Origin: Psychrobacter sp. DAB_AL43B
Lineage (GTDB): Bacteria; Pseudomonadota; Gammaproteobacteria; Pseudomonadales; Moraxellaceae
Length of the DNA: 64,000 bases
Reading direction: 5' to 3'
Assembly (NCBI RefSeq): GCF_900168255.1
Contig: NZ_LT799838.1
Coordinates: forward strand, 496,001-560,000
Shown: piece by piece, positions 38,183 to 48,842 of the stretch
How positions within the stretch are numbered: position 1 is the first letter of the stretch
How the letters are laid out: each line of letters begins with the position of its first letter
The notes under the pieces: model-generated
Told to the model about the DNA's origin: nothing
Databases searched by the model: none
The model's input: the letters and a program-made list of their open reading frames with translations, nothing else
Made by a program: the position numbers and the translations under genes

Positions 38183-39670
38183 TTAGCGCTGTGAATTAAG
38201 AGTTGACGTTGCTTCCACTTCAGACCCTAGATTATTTTCAGTTAGAGCTTCCGAAGTGAATGGTTCAGAATTCAGGGCATCAAATTCATCAAACGCTTTT
38301 TCTTCTGCTTCGGTCATCGTCTGCTCTTCATCTTCATCAGGCTTTTCAAACTCTTCAAGTATCGGCATCAGTAAGGTCGCTTGCGCCAATGGCAATACAT
38401 CCGAAGGCTCTAAATTTGCTTGACCAAGTAGCTGTCTCAGCCTATCGCTTGGCAAGCGAATCGTTAAGCACTCATGACCGCTGTCATCGTAGCTCTCTTC
38501 TTGAATAACGCCCAGCTCATACAAGGCGTTTTTTAACTGACCCGCATTATAAGGTAGCGTCAAATCAAACGTGGTCAATGTGCCAGTAAGTAGCTGCTGG
38601 ACGGCTAATGACAACTCTTCCATGCCTAGATTTTCTTTAGAAGAAACATATACACGGTTAGGTAAACCTTCGCTAGCATAGCCGATATGTGCAGGCTCAT
38701 CGGTTAAGTCGATTTTATTATAGACATTGAGCACGGGTACATCGTTATCGATTTTAGACAACACGTCTTTGACCGCTTGAATTTGCTCATGCATATCTTC
38801 ACTGGAGGAATCGATAACATGTAGCAATAAGTCTGCTTCTAAGGTCTCTTCTAATGTTGCATGGAAAGATTCGACTAACTCATGTGGTAAATGACGGACG
38901 AAACCAACGGTATCGACCAATACCACACGACCAACACCTTGCCAATCTAAACGGCGTAAAGTGGGGTCGAGCGTTGCAAACAGTTTATCAGCAGCATAGA
39001 TATTTTCATCGACTAAGCGATTGAATAAAGTAGACTTGCCAGCGTTGGTATAACCAACGAGCGAAATGGTTGGCACGTCTGACTTTTGCCGTCTGGCTCG
39101 ACCTTGCGCACGTGTCTGTCTGACTTTCTCAATTCTAGATTTAAGCTGAGTTACTCGCACTTGTAGTAAGCGACGATCGGTCTCAAGCTGGGTTTCACCT
39201 GGTCCACGCAGACCAATACCACCTTTTTGACGCTCCAAATGCGTCCAACCACGCACCAAACGCGTCGACAAATGGTTAAGCTGTGCCAGCTCTACTTGTA
39301 GCTTACCTTCATAAGTACGGGCTCGCTGAGCGAAAATATCCAAAATCAAACCAGTACGATCAAGTACGCGACATTTTACCAAGGCCTCAATATTACGCTC
39401 TTGTGATGGCGATAAGCTGTGGTTAAAAAGGACAATGTCGGCATCATGTTCGCGTACCAATTCTGCTATTTCTTCTGCTTTACCGCTACCAACGAAGTAT
39501 CTAGCATCTGGTCTTTGGCGTGAGCCTGTGACCAGCGCCAAACGATCAGCCCCTGCTGAGTCTGCTAATAGCTCAAATTCACCTAGATCATCAGGATCTT
39601 GGATTTGGCGGATGTCTAAATGTACTATAATGGCGCGTTCGCCACCTTCGTGTCTTTCAAAATAATCCAA
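38183..39670 (-). CDS. hflX: Ribosome-associated GTPase HflX
   Basis: GTPase that splits or rescues stalled 70S ribosomes under stress. The 495-residue protein has the N-terminal HflX domain (ALVTGSRQRPDARYFVGSGK, FNHSLSPSQERN). A GERQKGGIGLRGPGE-like region reads RQKGGIGLRGPGETQLETDRR. GTPase motifs are GYTNAGKSTLFN, DTVGFVRHLP and NKID. A roughly 55-residue acidic tail follows the conserved region. The start is TTG, supported by AGGTGA eight bases upstream and by the match of MDYFERHEGGERAIIVH to the family N-terminus. hfq is not adjacent. Confidence 0.95.
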   Translation of the reverse strand: MDYFERHEGGERAIIVHLDIRQIQDPDDLGEFELLADSAGADRLALVTGSRQRPDARYFVGSGKAEEIAELVREHDADIVLFNHSLSPSQERNIEALVKCRVLDRTGLILDIFAQRARTYEGKLQVELAQLNHLSTRLVRGWTHLERQKGGIGLRGPGETQLETDRRLLQVRVTQLKSRIEKVRQTRAQGRARRQKSDVPTISLVGYTNAGKSTLFNRLVDENIYAADKLFATLDPTLRRLDWQGVGRVVLVDTVGFVRHLPHELVESFHATLEETLEADLLLHVIDSSSEDMHEQIQAVKDVLSKIDNDVPVLNVYNKIDLTDEPAHIGYASEGLPNRVYVSSKENLGMEELSLAVQQLLTGTLTTFDLTLPYNAGQLKNALYELGVIQEESYDDSGHECLTIRLPSDRLRQLLGQANLEPSDVLPLAQATLLMPILEEFEKPDEDEEQTMTEAEEKAFDEFDALNSEPFTSEALTENNLGSEVEATSTLNSQR

Positions 39671-40037
39671 AGAGTATCACCTATTCAATAAATTAAATAT
39701 ATCGCTATTATCAATTCAGTAAACGTCGATATAGCGTTCATATGACCATATATATGTGGTCTCATCACTTAATATTAAAGCGTACTAGCACAATTAGCGA
39801 TGGTTTTATGTTACAAGGTTAATTATTAAATGTTCTGTCGTCATAGTGGCTACTACCATTATTAGCTTTTTTAATGATGATAAAATACAAATTGAGCGAT
39901 AGGAGACTGAATCAAAGCGCTAACAAAAACCATTCATAACTCAGTGAACAAATCGTCACTGACTGAATAAACTTTGTTATACTCATTGCGCTTGTTTACG
40001 ATATATAATCATAAGTTTTCAACCACGAGGGACACAG
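39671..40037. other. Divergent spacer between hflX and the acyltransferase gene
   Basis: 367 bp. On the plus strand an extended -10 (TG then TATACT at 39978-39983) lies 55 bp before the acyltransferase start; no good -35 is visible. GAGGGACA provides the ribosome-binding site. No gene is seen. Confidence 0.4.
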
Positions 40038-40838
40038 ATGAGCCAATCTAAGTCAGGCTTTTCACTCAAACAGCAATTGGGTCGCGGCAAACAAATTGCT
40101 GGCATGACCACGACTATCGCTGGCGGACTGCGCGCCGCCCAACGTATCGGGGCTTTTAAACAGCCACCACGCGAAACACTGCCACGCTATATCCAAACTT
40201 TTTGCCGAAAAATGGCAGGCTCTTTTGGTGTAAAGGTCATTGCCGTTGAGCGGGTAGAGCAACATCATGGGCTATGGGTGTCTAATCACGTGTCATGGAT
40301 GGACATCCCTGTGGTCGGTACGGTAAGCCCTGCCTTCTTTTTATCCAAAGCTGAAATTGGTGATTGGCCTATATTTGGTAAGTTGGCGCAGGCGGCAGGC
40401 ACGGTTTTTATTGAGCGTGGTTCTGGTGATGCAGGCTCGGTTGCAGCGCAAATTGCCAGTTTTTTAACTAAAGGCTTCTCAGTAATGTTTTTTCCTGAGG
40501 CAACCACGACAGACGGTAAAAAAATTAAGCGTATTCATGGTACCTTATTACAAGCGGCGATAGATGCTGACGTACCTGTGCGCCCGCTGGTAATTGCTTA
40601 TGTCAATAAAGACGGCACCCTGAGTGAAGCATTACCTTATTTCGGTAAGCTTACGATGAAAGAGAGCATAAAAAAGGTGCTCGATACTAAGGATGTTACC
40701 GCCTATGTATTGCCACTTGAGCCAATAGATCCCAAAGGGTTGAATAAAAGTCAGCTGACGAATTTATTACAGTCACGTATGCAAGAAGGCTTAGCTGAAC
40801 TACATTCGCGAGTATTAACGAAAGTAGTAAAAGCATAA
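40038..40838 (+). CDS. 1-acyl-sn-glycerol-3-phosphate acyltransferase-like protein (PlsC family)
   Basis: Membrane-associated acyltransferase that would acylate lysophosphatidate or a related lysolipid. The 266 residues show motif I SNHVSWMDIPV (HX4D), motif II/III region KLAQAAGTVFIERG, and motif III FFPEATTTDGKKIKRIHGTL. PVRPLVIAYV follows as motif IV. The first 60 residues are basic with little hydrophobic character. It is transcribed alone and has its own terminator. Genomes of this group carry several PlsC paralogues, so the exact substrate is uncertain. Confidence 0.88.
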   Translation: MSQSKSGFSLKQQLGRGKQIAGMTTTIAGGLRAAQRIGAFKQPPRETLPRYIQTFCRKMAGSFGVKVIAVERVEQHHGLWVSNHVSWMDIPVVGTVSPAFFLSKAEIGDWPIFGKLAQAAGTVFIERGSGDAGSVAAQIASFLTKGFSVMFFPEATTTDGKKIKRIHGTLLQAAIDADVPVRPLVIAYVNKDGTLSEALPYFGKLTMKESIKKVLDTKDVTAYVLPLEPIDPKGLNKSQLTNLLQSRMQEGLAELHSRVLTKVVKA

Positions 40839-40870
40839 GATTTTTTTAAGACTGGTAAAAGAGCAGGAGA

Positions 40871-40915
40871 AAGGCGCAAATCGCAGTGATAGACCTAGCG
40901 ATTTGCGCCTTTTTC
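40871..40915 (+). terminator. Terminator of the acyltransferase gene
   Basis: AAGGCGCAAATCGC (40871-40884) pairs with GCGATTTGCGCCTT (40898-40911), followed by T residues. Confidence 0.95.
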
Positions 40916-40969
40916 TTTGCACTATGACTGATTTAATCCTCAGGTTATGAGCGTCTAAGTTGTATTAAA

Positions 40970-42010
40970 CTAAGGTGATGGATTAGGGTGCTGCGTATGT
41001 ACCGCTTCGATAGCCTCTAATACATCTGAGCTTAACGTTACATGGATACTATCAATATTAGATTTTAGCTGCTCAATAGTGGTAGCACCAATGATGTTGC
41101 TTGTGACAAACGAGCGCGAATTGACAAAAGCTAATGCCATTTGCGCCATATCTAAACCGGCATCCGCCGCGATTTTGGCATATTGAGCAGTGGCTGACAG
41201 TGCTTGCTCATTGGTATAACGCGCAAAGCGATCATACATAGTGAGCCGCGCGCCGGTTGGGCGTTTGCCATCAAGATATTTGCCAGACAATACGCCAAAG
41301 CCAAGCGGTGAGTAAGCGAGTAAACCAACATTCTCACGATGCGCAATTTCTGCCATAGCAACTTCATATAAGCGATTTAATAAACTATAAGGATTTTGCA
41401 CAGTAATAGGCGCAATTAAGCCATTTTTATCCGCTTCCCATAAATAACGCATCAGTCCCCAAGCGGTATCATTCGACAACCCATAAGCACGAATACGACC
41501 TTTTTTAATCTCATTATTTAACGCTTGAATGGTCTCTAAAAAGGGCGTTAAATCGTCCAGTGATTGCGCTACCATCTCTTCAGTATAACCGCGTTGGCTA
41601 AAAAAGTTTGCTTGACGTTCAGGCCAATGCAGTTGATAGATATCGATATAATCAGTTTGCAAACGCTCAAGATTGCCATCGATGGCGCTACTAATGTGTT
41701 CAGCATTAAAACGCGTCTGCCCATCACGTAAGAAATCCATCGGTGACATCTTGCTGGCGAGAATGACTTTGTCGCGCTGTTTGGTTTTATGAAACCAAGT
41801 ACCCATAAAGCGTTCGGTATCACCTTGTTTGTCTTTATCCGGCGGTGACGGATACATCTCGGCGGTGTCCCAAAAGTTCACGCCTTCGCTGAGCGCCACA
41901 TCCATTTGCGCATGTGCATCGCTTTCGCTGTTTTGTTGGCCCCAAGTCATCGTCCCTAAGCAAATTTTGGAAACTTTTTCATCAAGTTGTGGCAGTGTTT
42001 GATATTGCAT
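40970..42010 (-). CDS. Aldo/keto reductase, Tas-like
   Basis: NADPH-dependent reductase with a TIM-barrel fold, 346 residues. Features are LGTMTWGQQNSESDAHAQMD, the catalytic tetrad Asp/Tyr in FWDTAEMYPSPP, Lys in VILASKMSP, and His in IYQLHWPER. The N-terminus MQYQTLPQLDEKVSKICLG and the NSRSFVTSNIIGATT ending are of the Tas/YajO branch. ATG 42010 follows AAGGATAAACAG; an upstream in-frame ATG at 42043 would only add a Lys-rich stretch. The substrate is unknown. It follows the FKBP gene by 42 bp. Confidence 0.92.
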   Translation of the reverse strand: MQYQTLPQLDEKVSKICLGTMTWGQQNSESDAHAQMDVALSEGVNFWDTAEMYPSPPDKDKQGDTERFMGTWFHKTKQRDKVILASKMSPMDFLRDGQTRFNAEHISSAIDGNLERLQTDYIDIYQLHWPERQANFFSQRGYTEEMVAQSLDDLTPFLETIQALNNEIKKGRIRAYGLSNDTAWGLMRYLWEADKNGLIAPITVQNPYSLLNRLYEVAMAEIAHRENVGLLAYSPLGFGVLSGKYLDGKRPTGARLTMYDRFARYTNEQALSATAQYAKIAADAGLDMAQMALAFVNSRSFVTSNIIGATTIEQLKSNIDSIHVTLSSDVLEAIEAVHTQHPNPSP

Positions 42011-42052
42011 CTGTTTATCCTTTTTTATTCTAATATAAATCAATTTTTCATT

Positions 42053-42550
42053 CTAAATTAGCTTGATACCAGTGACACCCGGTGGCGTTACTTGAAAGAC
42101 TTTAATTTTAAATAGCACGGATTGTCCAGCAAGAGGGTGGTTAAAATCCACTTCGATTTCGTCATCATTGATAGCGCTAATCGTACCAGGCAGGGTGTTT
42201 TTACCTTTGTCTTCAAACTCTATCAGCATGCCAATCTCAGGATTTTCAGCGATGAGCGCAAACTGGGTAGGGCTAAAGCGTTGGATATTGTTAGAATTCC
42301 ACTCACCAAACGCTTGCTCTGGCTCAAGGTGAGCGGAGCGCGTATCACCAGCACGCAGGTTCATTAGAACTTGCTCAAAACCGGGTAACAAGCTTTCATC
42401 GCCTATGGTCAAGGTGACAGGCGTGTCACGGCTAAAGGTTGAGTCAATCACCGTACCATTTTCTAATGATACTTCAAAATGTAGCTTAACGAGGCTGCCA
42501 AAGGTGATACGTGTGTCTTCATTGGGAGTGATAAATTGTGAGTCGGACAT
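42053..42550 (-). CDS. fkpB: FKBP-type peptidyl-prolyl isomerase, SlpA/FkpB-like
   Basis: Peptidyl-prolyl cis-trans isomerase with chaperone insert, 165 residues. The FKBP core reads VKLHFEVSLENGTVIDSTF, LLPGFEQVLMNLRAGD and EPEQAFGEW. The insert-in-flap region (about 80-125) follows and the C-terminal strand closes the fold. In enterobacteria fkpB is in the ileS-lspA-fkpB-ispH operon. Here it lies on the same strand as ileS-lspA but is split off by an oppositely directed gene. It probably forms an operon with the aldo/keto reductase downstream. Confidence 0.93.
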   Translation of the reverse strand: MSDSQFITPNEDTRITFGSLVKLHFEVSLENGTVIDSTFSRDTPVTLTIGDESLLPGFEQVLMNLRAGDTRSAHLEPEQAFGEWNSNNIQRFSPTQFALIAENPEIGMLIEFEDKGKNTLPGTISAINDDEIEVDFNHPLAGQSVLFKIKVFQVTPPGVTGIKLI

Positions 42551-42697
42551 AGTAAAAGCTACCTCTTGTTAGAATAGGGAGTCGGGTTGAGAATACTGTA
42601 AGAAATGATAAGCCATCTGCGAAAGCATGTAAGCGTAAATAGTGTAACGCAAATAGTGTAATATGTTTGGCGAATCTAAAAGAGGGCGGGCATATCG

Positions 42698-43357
42698 ATG
42701 GCAAATAAACAACAAGGTCAGATTAAAAAATGGCAAGATGATAAGGGCTTTGGCTTTATTGAAACTGAGAATGGTGACTCAGTGTTTTTTCATATCAATG
42801 AGTTTAAAGCACGCCGTCGACCTAATATCGGTGAGCAGGTCGTCTTTACGTCTGGGCAAGACAATCAAGGGCGCATGCAGGCCAAAGACGTACAAGAGCT
42901 GAGCTTTGTACAACAAAAAATGGCACAAAAAAACAAACAAATCCGCCAGCGTAATCATAAACGTAGTGCGCAAGCAGAGTTTGAAGCAGGACAAAAGAAA
43001 CGCTTGTTCCTCGGTGTTGGCTTTTATGGCGTCTTAATTTTATTGACGGTCATGAATAAGCTAAGCTGGCTAGTCGTTGCTTGGTATGCGGCATTGGGAA
43101 TCATAACCTATGCAATGTATGCCAAAGACAAAGCTGCCGCTCAAAATAACGATTGGCGCACGTCTGAATCAACCTTGCATCTGTTAAGTGCGCTTGGTGG
43201 CTGGGTCGGTGCAATGGTCGCACAAACTTACTTGAGGCATAAGTCACAAAAGCCTGAGTTTCGTATCGCTTATTATTTAACCGTAATGATTAATATGGCG
43301 GGGTTGTTGTTTATATTGGCGGGCGGTGGTCGGGCGTTTTTTGCAGGGTTGTTGTGA
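42698..43357 (+). CDS. Cold-shock domain and DUF1294 membrane fusion protein
   Basis: The 219-residue protein starts with a cold-shock domain (KKWQDDKGFGFIETENGDSV with RNP1-like KGFGFI and RNP2-like VFFHI). A basic helical linker (about 70-100) follows, and the C-terminal DUF1294 has three or four membrane helices. This is a known bacterial architecture with no assigned function; binding of nucleic acid at the membrane is an inference. It is divergent from fkpB and convergent with lspA. Confidence 0.92.
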   Translation: MANKQQGQIKKWQDDKGFGFIETENGDSVFFHINEFKARRRPNIGEQVVFTSGQDNQGRMQAKDVQELSFVQQKMAQKNKQIRQRNHKRSAQAEFEAGQKKRLFLGVGFYGVLILLTVMNKLSWLVVAWYAALGIITYAMYAKDKAAAQNNDWRTSESTLHLLSALGGWVGAMVAQTYLRHKSQKPEFRIAYYLTVMINMAGLLFILAGGGRAFFAGLL

Positions 43358-43416
43358 GCAAGAATTGGTTCTTTATTAAATTTTTAGGGGCTGTAGTAGA
43401 TAAGGATCAAACTCTT

Positions 43417-43457
43417 ATAAAAAAGCCCCGCCATAGCATTCTATGACGGGGCTTTTA
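43417..43457. terminator. Bidirectional terminator between DUF1294 and lspA genes
   Basis: AAAAGCCCCGCCATAG pairs with CTATGACGGGGCTTTT (one mismatch), with A and T runs on the two sides, so it can serve both convergent genes. Confidence 0.92.
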
Positions 43458-43482
43458 TTTTCGCTAATTGACATCAATTTAC

Positions 43483-44100
43483 TTATTTATTACGCTTACC
43501 TTCCAAAAACAGCATATCAATAATAATCAGTGCGACACCAATAGAAATGCCAATATCAGCAATATTAAAAATAGGATAATGCCAAACGTCCGCGTAATGT
43601 ACATGAATAAAGTCGATGACGTGACCATGTAGCAAGCGGTCAATCAAATTACCTATCGCACCACCAAGTACTAAGGCCAAACCGATAGATAACAGCTTAG
43701 CTTGGCGTGGCGCTTTGATGAGATAACCGATTAAGAATAATGACATCACCAGTGCGAGACCAGAAAAAAACCACTTTTGCCAACCGCCAGCATCTGCCAA
43801 AAAGCTAAAGGCAGCGCCGTAGTTATATGCCAATGTCCAATTAAGAAAAGGTTCGATGACAGGCACTGGCTCATGAAAGGTCAGCTTGGTTTCAGCCAGC
43901 CATTTCGTCCACTGATCAAAGATGATTACGACCAGCGACAGTAGATACCAGACAAAGGCGCGACTGCCATTAGCAACAATCTTTGGCGTCTTATTCAGCC
44001 GTCCTTTAGGTATCGATGAGTTACCTGTTGTCGCATGCGCAGGCTTAGGTGTATTGTCGACTGCAACATGCGGCTTATTGTTTTCTGTTGAATTAGGCAT
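43483..44100 (-). CDS. lspA: Lipoprotein signal peptidase (signal peptidase II)
   Basis: Inner-membrane aspartyl protease that cleaves prolipoproteins after diacylglyceryl modification. The 205-residue product has four membrane helices with [20 protein letters not shown], and the catalytic Asp pair in [19 protein letters not shown] and [12 protein letters not shown]. It is about 40 residues longer than usual, owing to an N-terminal Asn/Thr/Pro-rich extension. ATG 44100 overlaps the ileS stop by 8 bp and has GAGG upstream, so the genes are translationally coupled. An upstream start at 44208 would lie within ileS and is not needed. Confidence 0.95.
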   Translation of the reverse strand: MPNSTENNKPHVAVDNTPKPAHATTGNSSIPKGRLNKTPKIVANGSRAFVWYLLSLVVIIFDQWTKWLAETKLTFHEPVPVIEPFLNWTLAYNYGAAFSFLADAGGWQKWFFSGLALVMSLFLIGYLIKAPRQAKLLSIGLALVLGGAIGNLIDRLLHGHVIDFIHVHYADVWHYPIFNIADIGISIGVALIIIDMLFLEGKRNK

Positions 44101-46951
44101 AGTGACGCACCTCGCCATCGCCGCTGACGTTGGTTGCGCAGCGGGCACATAATTCTGGATGCGTGCTATCGGTACCAATGTCATCACGGATGTGCCAACA
44201 GCGCACACACTTGGTGCCAGCTGCAGCGCTGACCTCTACTACTAAGTCGACGACCGCTGTGCTACTGCTGTCTGCTTGCTCGTCTGTGCTTACTGCATTA
44301 ACAGGGGCAGCGCTCAAAGGCTTTAAGGTTGCATTACTGGTAATAAGTACAAAGCGCAGCTCTTCACCAAGCTTGGCTAGACTTTCATGCATGGCGCCAT
44401 CAGCATAAAGACTGACGTCGGCAGATAGGTTAGCGTTGATGATTTTTTCACCGCGCGCCGTTTCGATATGCTTATTAACCATATCTTTCGCCAGCATGAT
44501 ACGTTGCCAGTCATCGTTGCTGATAGCGCTTAGCTCAAACTCTGGGAATACATACCACTCTTCCGTAAATACATAGCCGGCTTCACCACCATTGTTACCT
44601 TGCAATACTTCCCACGCTTCTTGCGCAGTGAATGACAAAATCGGTGTGATCCAGCGAATGAGTGCTTGGACGATATGATAAATAGCCGTTTGCGCAGAGC
44701 GGCGCGGTTGACCATCGGTTTGAGTAGTGTATTGACGGTCTTTAATAATATCTAAATAGAAGCTGCCCAAATCTTGCGAACAAAACGCCGTGATATGTTG
44801 CGTGACTTGGTGAAAGTCCATCGCATCATAAGCACTAATGATTTGTGCTTGTACCGTTTGCGCACGTTCAATGATAAACTTATCAAGGCTGACCAATTCA
44901 TTGATATCGACGCTGTTGGTTGCTGGATCAAAATCATCGGTATTGGCAAGCAAGAAACGCAGGGTATTACGGATGCGGCGATACATATCGATTGCACCTT
45001 TAAACACCGTTTTACCAGCGTTCATCTCATAACGGTAATCGCTAGACGCAATCCATAGGCGTAACATATCCGCACCGGTTTTATTAATCTCTTCTTGCGG
45101 GGTGATGATATTGCCAAGTGACTTACTCATCTTGCGACCATTTTCGTCGACGACAAAACCGTGAGTCAATACTTGCTTAAACGGCGGGCGTCCGTACATG
45201 GCTTCTGAGGTCAGTAATGACGTCTGGAACCAGCCACGATGTTGATCAGAGCCTTCTAAATACAAATCAGCTGGATTGGTCAACTCGTCACGTTGTTCAA
45301 GTACGGCAAAATGCGTCGTACCTGAGTCAAACCAAACGTCCAACGTATCAGTCGCTTTATCATAGTCAGCGGCCTCGCTGCCCAAGAAATCTTCACAGCT
45401 GGCATCAAACCAAGCTTCAACACCGCCTTCTGCGATTTTCTGTGCGGCAGTTTCCATTAACTCTAGGGTATTTGGATGCAGCTCGCCTGTTTCTTTATGG
45501 GTAAAGAAAGCAATCGGTACACCCCATGTACGCTGGCGCGAAATACACCAGTCTGGGCGACCATTCATCATGGATTCAATGCGATTTTGTCCCCATGCTG
45601 GTGTCCAATTGACTGTTGGAATATCGGCAAGCGCACGCTCACGTAAGCCTTTGGTTTCCATGCTGATAAACCACTGCGGCGTCGCACGGAAGATAATAGG
45701 CGACTTATGACGCCAGCAATGCGGATAGCTGTGCTCAATTTTAGTATGATTGATTAAGTGACCGTTATCATGTAGAGCCGCGATGATTTTTGGATTGGCT
45801 TTATAAATGTGCTCACCAGCAAATACCGCCGCGCTTTCTAGATAGACGCCCGTACCACTAACCGGATTTTCAACAGGCAAGTCATATTTTAGACCAACGA
45901 TATAATCGTCAAGACCATGACCAGGTGCGGTATGTACCAGACCAGTACCGCTGTCAGTCGTCACGTGATCGCCTAAGATTAATGGCACTTGGCGTTCTGT
46001 AATTAATGGATGCTGAGCATGCAGACCTTCAAGCTCGCGACCTGATACCGTAGCTAGGATGCCTTTATTATCAAGTTTAAATTCACTTAACGCCGACTCG
46101 ACCAAGTCAGTTGCCAGTAGTAAGTTGCCGTTTTCAGTGGCGACCACACTATAGTCATGCTCAGGATGTACCGAGATGGCTTGGTTAGCTGGTAAAGTCC
46201 AAGGCGTCGTCGTCCAGATAACGGCAGCGATGTTGCCATCTATCTCAGCCAATGCCGTAACCTTGTCGCTGTCTACAATATCAAAGCTGACATAAATAGC
46301 GTCAGAAACTTTATCTTGATATTCAACTTCGGCCTCAGCTAAAGCAGAGCTACAGTCCAAGCACCAGTTGACCGGCTTCATACCGCGAGTCACATGACCA
46401 TTGTCATGAATTTTGGCAAGCGCGCGGACGATGTTGGCCTCTTGATGGAAGTTCATGGTTAGATAAGGATTGTCCCAATCACCAAACACGCCAAGACGTT
46501 TGAAGTCTGCCTTTTGTAGCTCAATCTGCGTACTGGCATATTCACGGCACAAACCACGAAATTCGGTTGCAGAAACCTTTTGTCCAACTTTACCGTGTTT
46601 GGCTTCAACTTTTTGCTCGATAGGCAAACCATGACAGTCCCAACCAGGCACATAAGGTGCATCAAAACCAGACAAGGTTTTTGACTTGACGATAATGTCT
46701 TTTAGTACTTTATTGACCGCGTGACCCAAGTGAATCTGACCATTGGCGTAGGGAGGGCCATCGTGCAAAATATATTTGGTCGCCCCAGTACGTGCCTGAC
46801 GAATTTTACCGTACACATCATCCGCTTCCCAAGCAGCTAGCCAATCAGGCTCACGTTTGGCAAGGTTTGCGCGCATCGCAAATGGCGTATCGGCAAGATT
46901 TAAGGTGTCTTTATAATCGTGGCTTGGTGTATCAGAACTTTTATCAGTCAT
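44093..46951 (-). CDS. ileS: Isoleucyl-tRNA synthetase
   Basis: Class Ia aminoacyl-tRNA synthetase that charges tRNA-Ile with editing of valine. The 952-residue sequence has the HIGH motif as [11 protein letters not shown], an editing domain with [20 protein letters not shown], and the C-terminal zinc finger with CVRCWH and CARC. The length matches the bacterial E. coli-type enzyme. It is followed by lspA in the same operon. Long spacer DNA lies upstream. No T-box or other leader is recognised. Confidence 0.97.
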   Translation of the reverse strand: MTDKSSDTPSHDYKDTLNLADTPFAMRANLAKREPDWLAAWEADDVYGKIRQARTGATKYILHDGPPYANGQIHLGHAVNKVLKDIIVKSKTLSGFDAPYVPGWDCHGLPIEQKVEAKHGKVGQKVSATEFRGLCREYASTQIELQKADFKRLGVFGDWDNPYLTMNFHQEANIVRALAKIHDNGHVTRGMKPVNWCLDCSSALAEAEVEYQDKVSDAIYVSFDIVDSDKVTALAEIDGNIAAVIWTTTPWTLPANQAISVHPEHDYSVVATENGNLLLATDLVESALSEFKLDNKGILATVSGRELEGLHAQHPLITERQVPLILGDHVTTDSGTGLVHTAPGHGLDDYIVGLKYDLPVENPVSGTGVYLESAAVFAGEHIYKANPKIIAALHDNGHLINHTKIEHSYPHCWRHKSPIIFRATPQWFISMETKGLRERALADIPTVNWTPAWGQNRIESMMNGRPDWCISRQRTWGVPIAFFTHKETGELHPNTLELMETAAQKIAEGGVEAWFDASCEDFLGSEAADYDKATDTLDVWFDSGTTHFAVLEQRDELTNPADLYLEGSDQHRGWFQTSLLTSEAMYGRPPFKQVLTHGFVVDENGRKMSKSLGNIITPQEEINKTGADMLRLWIASSDYRYEMNAGKTVFKGAIDMYRRIRNTLRFLLANTDDFDPATNSVDINELVSLDKFIIERAQTVQAQIISAYDAMDFHQVTQHITAFCSQDLGSFYLDIIKDRQYTTQTDGQPRRSAQTAIYHIVQALIRWITPILSFTAQEAWEVLQGNNGGEAGYVFTEEWYVFPEFELSAISNDDWQRIMLAKDMVNKHIETARGEKIINANLSADVSLYADGAMHESLAKLGEELRFVLITSNATLKPLSAAPVNAVSTDEQADSSSTAVVDLVVEVSAAAGTKCVRCWHIRDDIGTDSTHPELCARCATNVSGDGEVRHYA

Positions 46952-47620
46952 AGAAGGCGTCTTTTAAAATAGTGATGAAAATGTAAATTGAAAAATTTGT
47001 TTAAAGGTGGTTGCAAAACTCAAGCTAATACTGGGATTGATGTTTAATAACAGGGGTCTTTTTTACTTATCAGTTGCTTATAAAATAATCAAATCAATCA
47101 TAAATGCTCATGAGATGAATGCAACATAACATACAGCTATTAAAACAGGCGGAAAGTAGATAAAGATAACGTCAGCTATTATATGACAAAAACAGTAGGG
47201 TAAAAAGAGCTGACCAGTATCGCAATTACGTCCGCCAAAACCAGTCACAAAATTTAAGTAACTAGCGATTGCTACTTATTTTATATCTGCTACGCTAATA
47301 AAAGTGATAATAAAGATAGAGCAATCAATATCTAAGCTGTTTTTAAGTGCAAGACAGCATCATATCACTATCCTCAGATAATCCCTACTCCCAGTAGTTT
47401 ATCGTCGTTTTTGATTGAAGCGTTTTTTATTCATTAATTTTAATCCACATTAATTATCATATCCGATTTAATTCGATTTAAAGAAATACAACATACGCCT
47501 ACTAGTATGGATTTTTTGTAGCGTCTAGCGCGCATGGGAGCATTAATTAAAAAATAATGCTCGTAGCACGTTGCTATGAATTTATCTATTTTATCTTAAA
47601 TAATATAACATGGAGCAGTT
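46952..47620. other. Divergent spacer between ileS and ald
   Basis: 669 bp, non-coding. The only clear structure is an 8-bp hairpin GAGCATTA (47538-47545) with TAATGCTC (47555-47562), about 60 bp before the ald start. Promoters for both genes are expected here but I could not place them. Confidence 0.45.
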
Positions 47621-48736
47621 ATGAAAATAGGTATTCCGAAGGAAACAAAGAATAACGAAAACCGCATTGGTCTAACCCCAAACGGCGTCAGTGCTTTGGT
47701 CGATGATGGTCATGACGTCATTGTCGAGACTGAGGCCGGTATGGGATCGCAGTTTACGGATGATGACTATAAAGAAGCGGGCGCAACCATTGCGAATAGC
47801 GCTGCTGAAGTATGGGACGTAGAGCTGATTATTAAAGTAAAAGAACCACAAGCTGACGAATATCAATACTTAACGGACGACTTAATCTTATTTACCTATT
47901 TGCATTTGGCTAATGAACCAGAGCTTGCCAAGGTATTAATTGACAATAAAGTCACGGCAATTGGCTATGAGACAGTACAGCTGGCGGATAACTCGTTGCC
48001 GCTATTGACGCCGATGAGTGAGATCGCTGGACGGATGAGTACGCAGATAGGCGCGCAGTTTTTGCAGTCTTTTTATGGCGGTAAAGGCATGCTGCTCGGC
48101 GGCGTGCCAGGCGTAAAAAAGGGTAGGGTTACCATTATAGGCGGCGGTGTATCGGGTACTGAAGCGGCAAAAATCGCGGTTGGTCTACATGCTAGCGTCA
48201 CCATTCTGGATCTTGATCCCAAGCGCCTTAAACAACTATCGGAGATGTTTGGCAATAATGTGCAGACGCTGATATCCAACAAAGTCAATATCGCCGATAG
48301 CGTGAGAGACAGTGATTTGGTCATTGGCGCGGTATTAATTCCGGGTGCGGCCACACCGAAGCTGGTCACTGAACAGATGGTTAAAGATATGAATGATGGC
48401 GGTGTTATTATCGATATTGCGATTGATCAGGGCGGTTTATTTGAAACCACGGATCGAATCACCACTCATGATAATCCGACTTATACCAAGCATGGCATTA
48501 TTCATTACGCCGTGGCGAATATTCCTGGGGCAGTACCACGCACCTCAACCATAGCGTTGTCTAACGTTACCTTACCGTATATACAAGCCCTTGCCAAAAA
48601 AGGCTTTAAAAAGGCTTGTAATGACAATGCCGCTTTGGCAAAAGGCGTAAATACCACTCAAGGTCATATGACTTATAAAGCAGTTGCAGAGGCGCTGGAT
48701 TATGAGTATAAGCAGCTTGATTCGTTAGTTAGCTAG
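47621..48736 (+). CDS. ald: Alanine dehydrogenase
   Basis: NAD-dependent enzyme that interconverts L-alanine with pyruvate and ammonia. The 371 residues have the N-terminal [20 protein letters not shown] and [11 protein letters not shown]. The Rossmann [15 protein letters not shown] and the C-terminal [18 protein letters not shown] with GDDID-like catalytic region IDIAIDQGG are also visible. GGAG precedes the ATG. It is a single gene. In many bacteria Lrp-type regulators control it; none is encoded here. Confidence 0.97.
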   Translation: MKIGIPKETKNNENRIGLTPNGVSALVDDGHDVIVETEAGMGSQFTDDDYKEAGATIANSAAEVWDVELIIKVKEPQADEYQYLTDDLILFTYLHLANEPELAKVLIDNKVTAIGYETVQLADNSLPLLTPMSEIAGRMSTQIGAQFLQSFYGGKGMLLGGVPGVKKGRVTIIGGGVSGTEAAKIAVGLHASVTILDLDPKRLKQLSEMFGNNVQTLISNKVNIADSVRDSDLVIGAVLIPGAATPKLVTEQMVKDMNDGGVIIDIAIDQGGLFETTDRITTHDNPTYTKHGIIHYAVANIPGAVPRTSTIALSNVTLPYIQALAKKGFKKACNDNAALAKGVNTTQGHMTYKAVAEALDYEYKQLDSLVS

Positions 48737-48765
48737 CATATTATTAAATACGCCCTAAGTATATG

Positions 48766-48801
48766 AAAAACCTGCCAGTCAAATGATTGGCAGGTTTTTA
48801 G
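48766..48801. terminator. Bidirectional terminator after ald
   Basis: AAAAACCTGCCAGTC pairs with GATTGGCAGGTTTTT around AAAT, with T on both outer sides; it can also serve the minus-strand LprI-like gene. Confidence 0.93.
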
Positions 48802-48842
48802 TTTGAGATTCAGTTTTTGATATGTTTCAGAAGAATATCTTT

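Noticed and set aside
44101..44208. Longer lspA start inside ileS
   Set aside because: It would add a segment encoded over ileS with no membrane character; ATG 44100 has a ribosome-binding site and tight coupling to the ileS stop.
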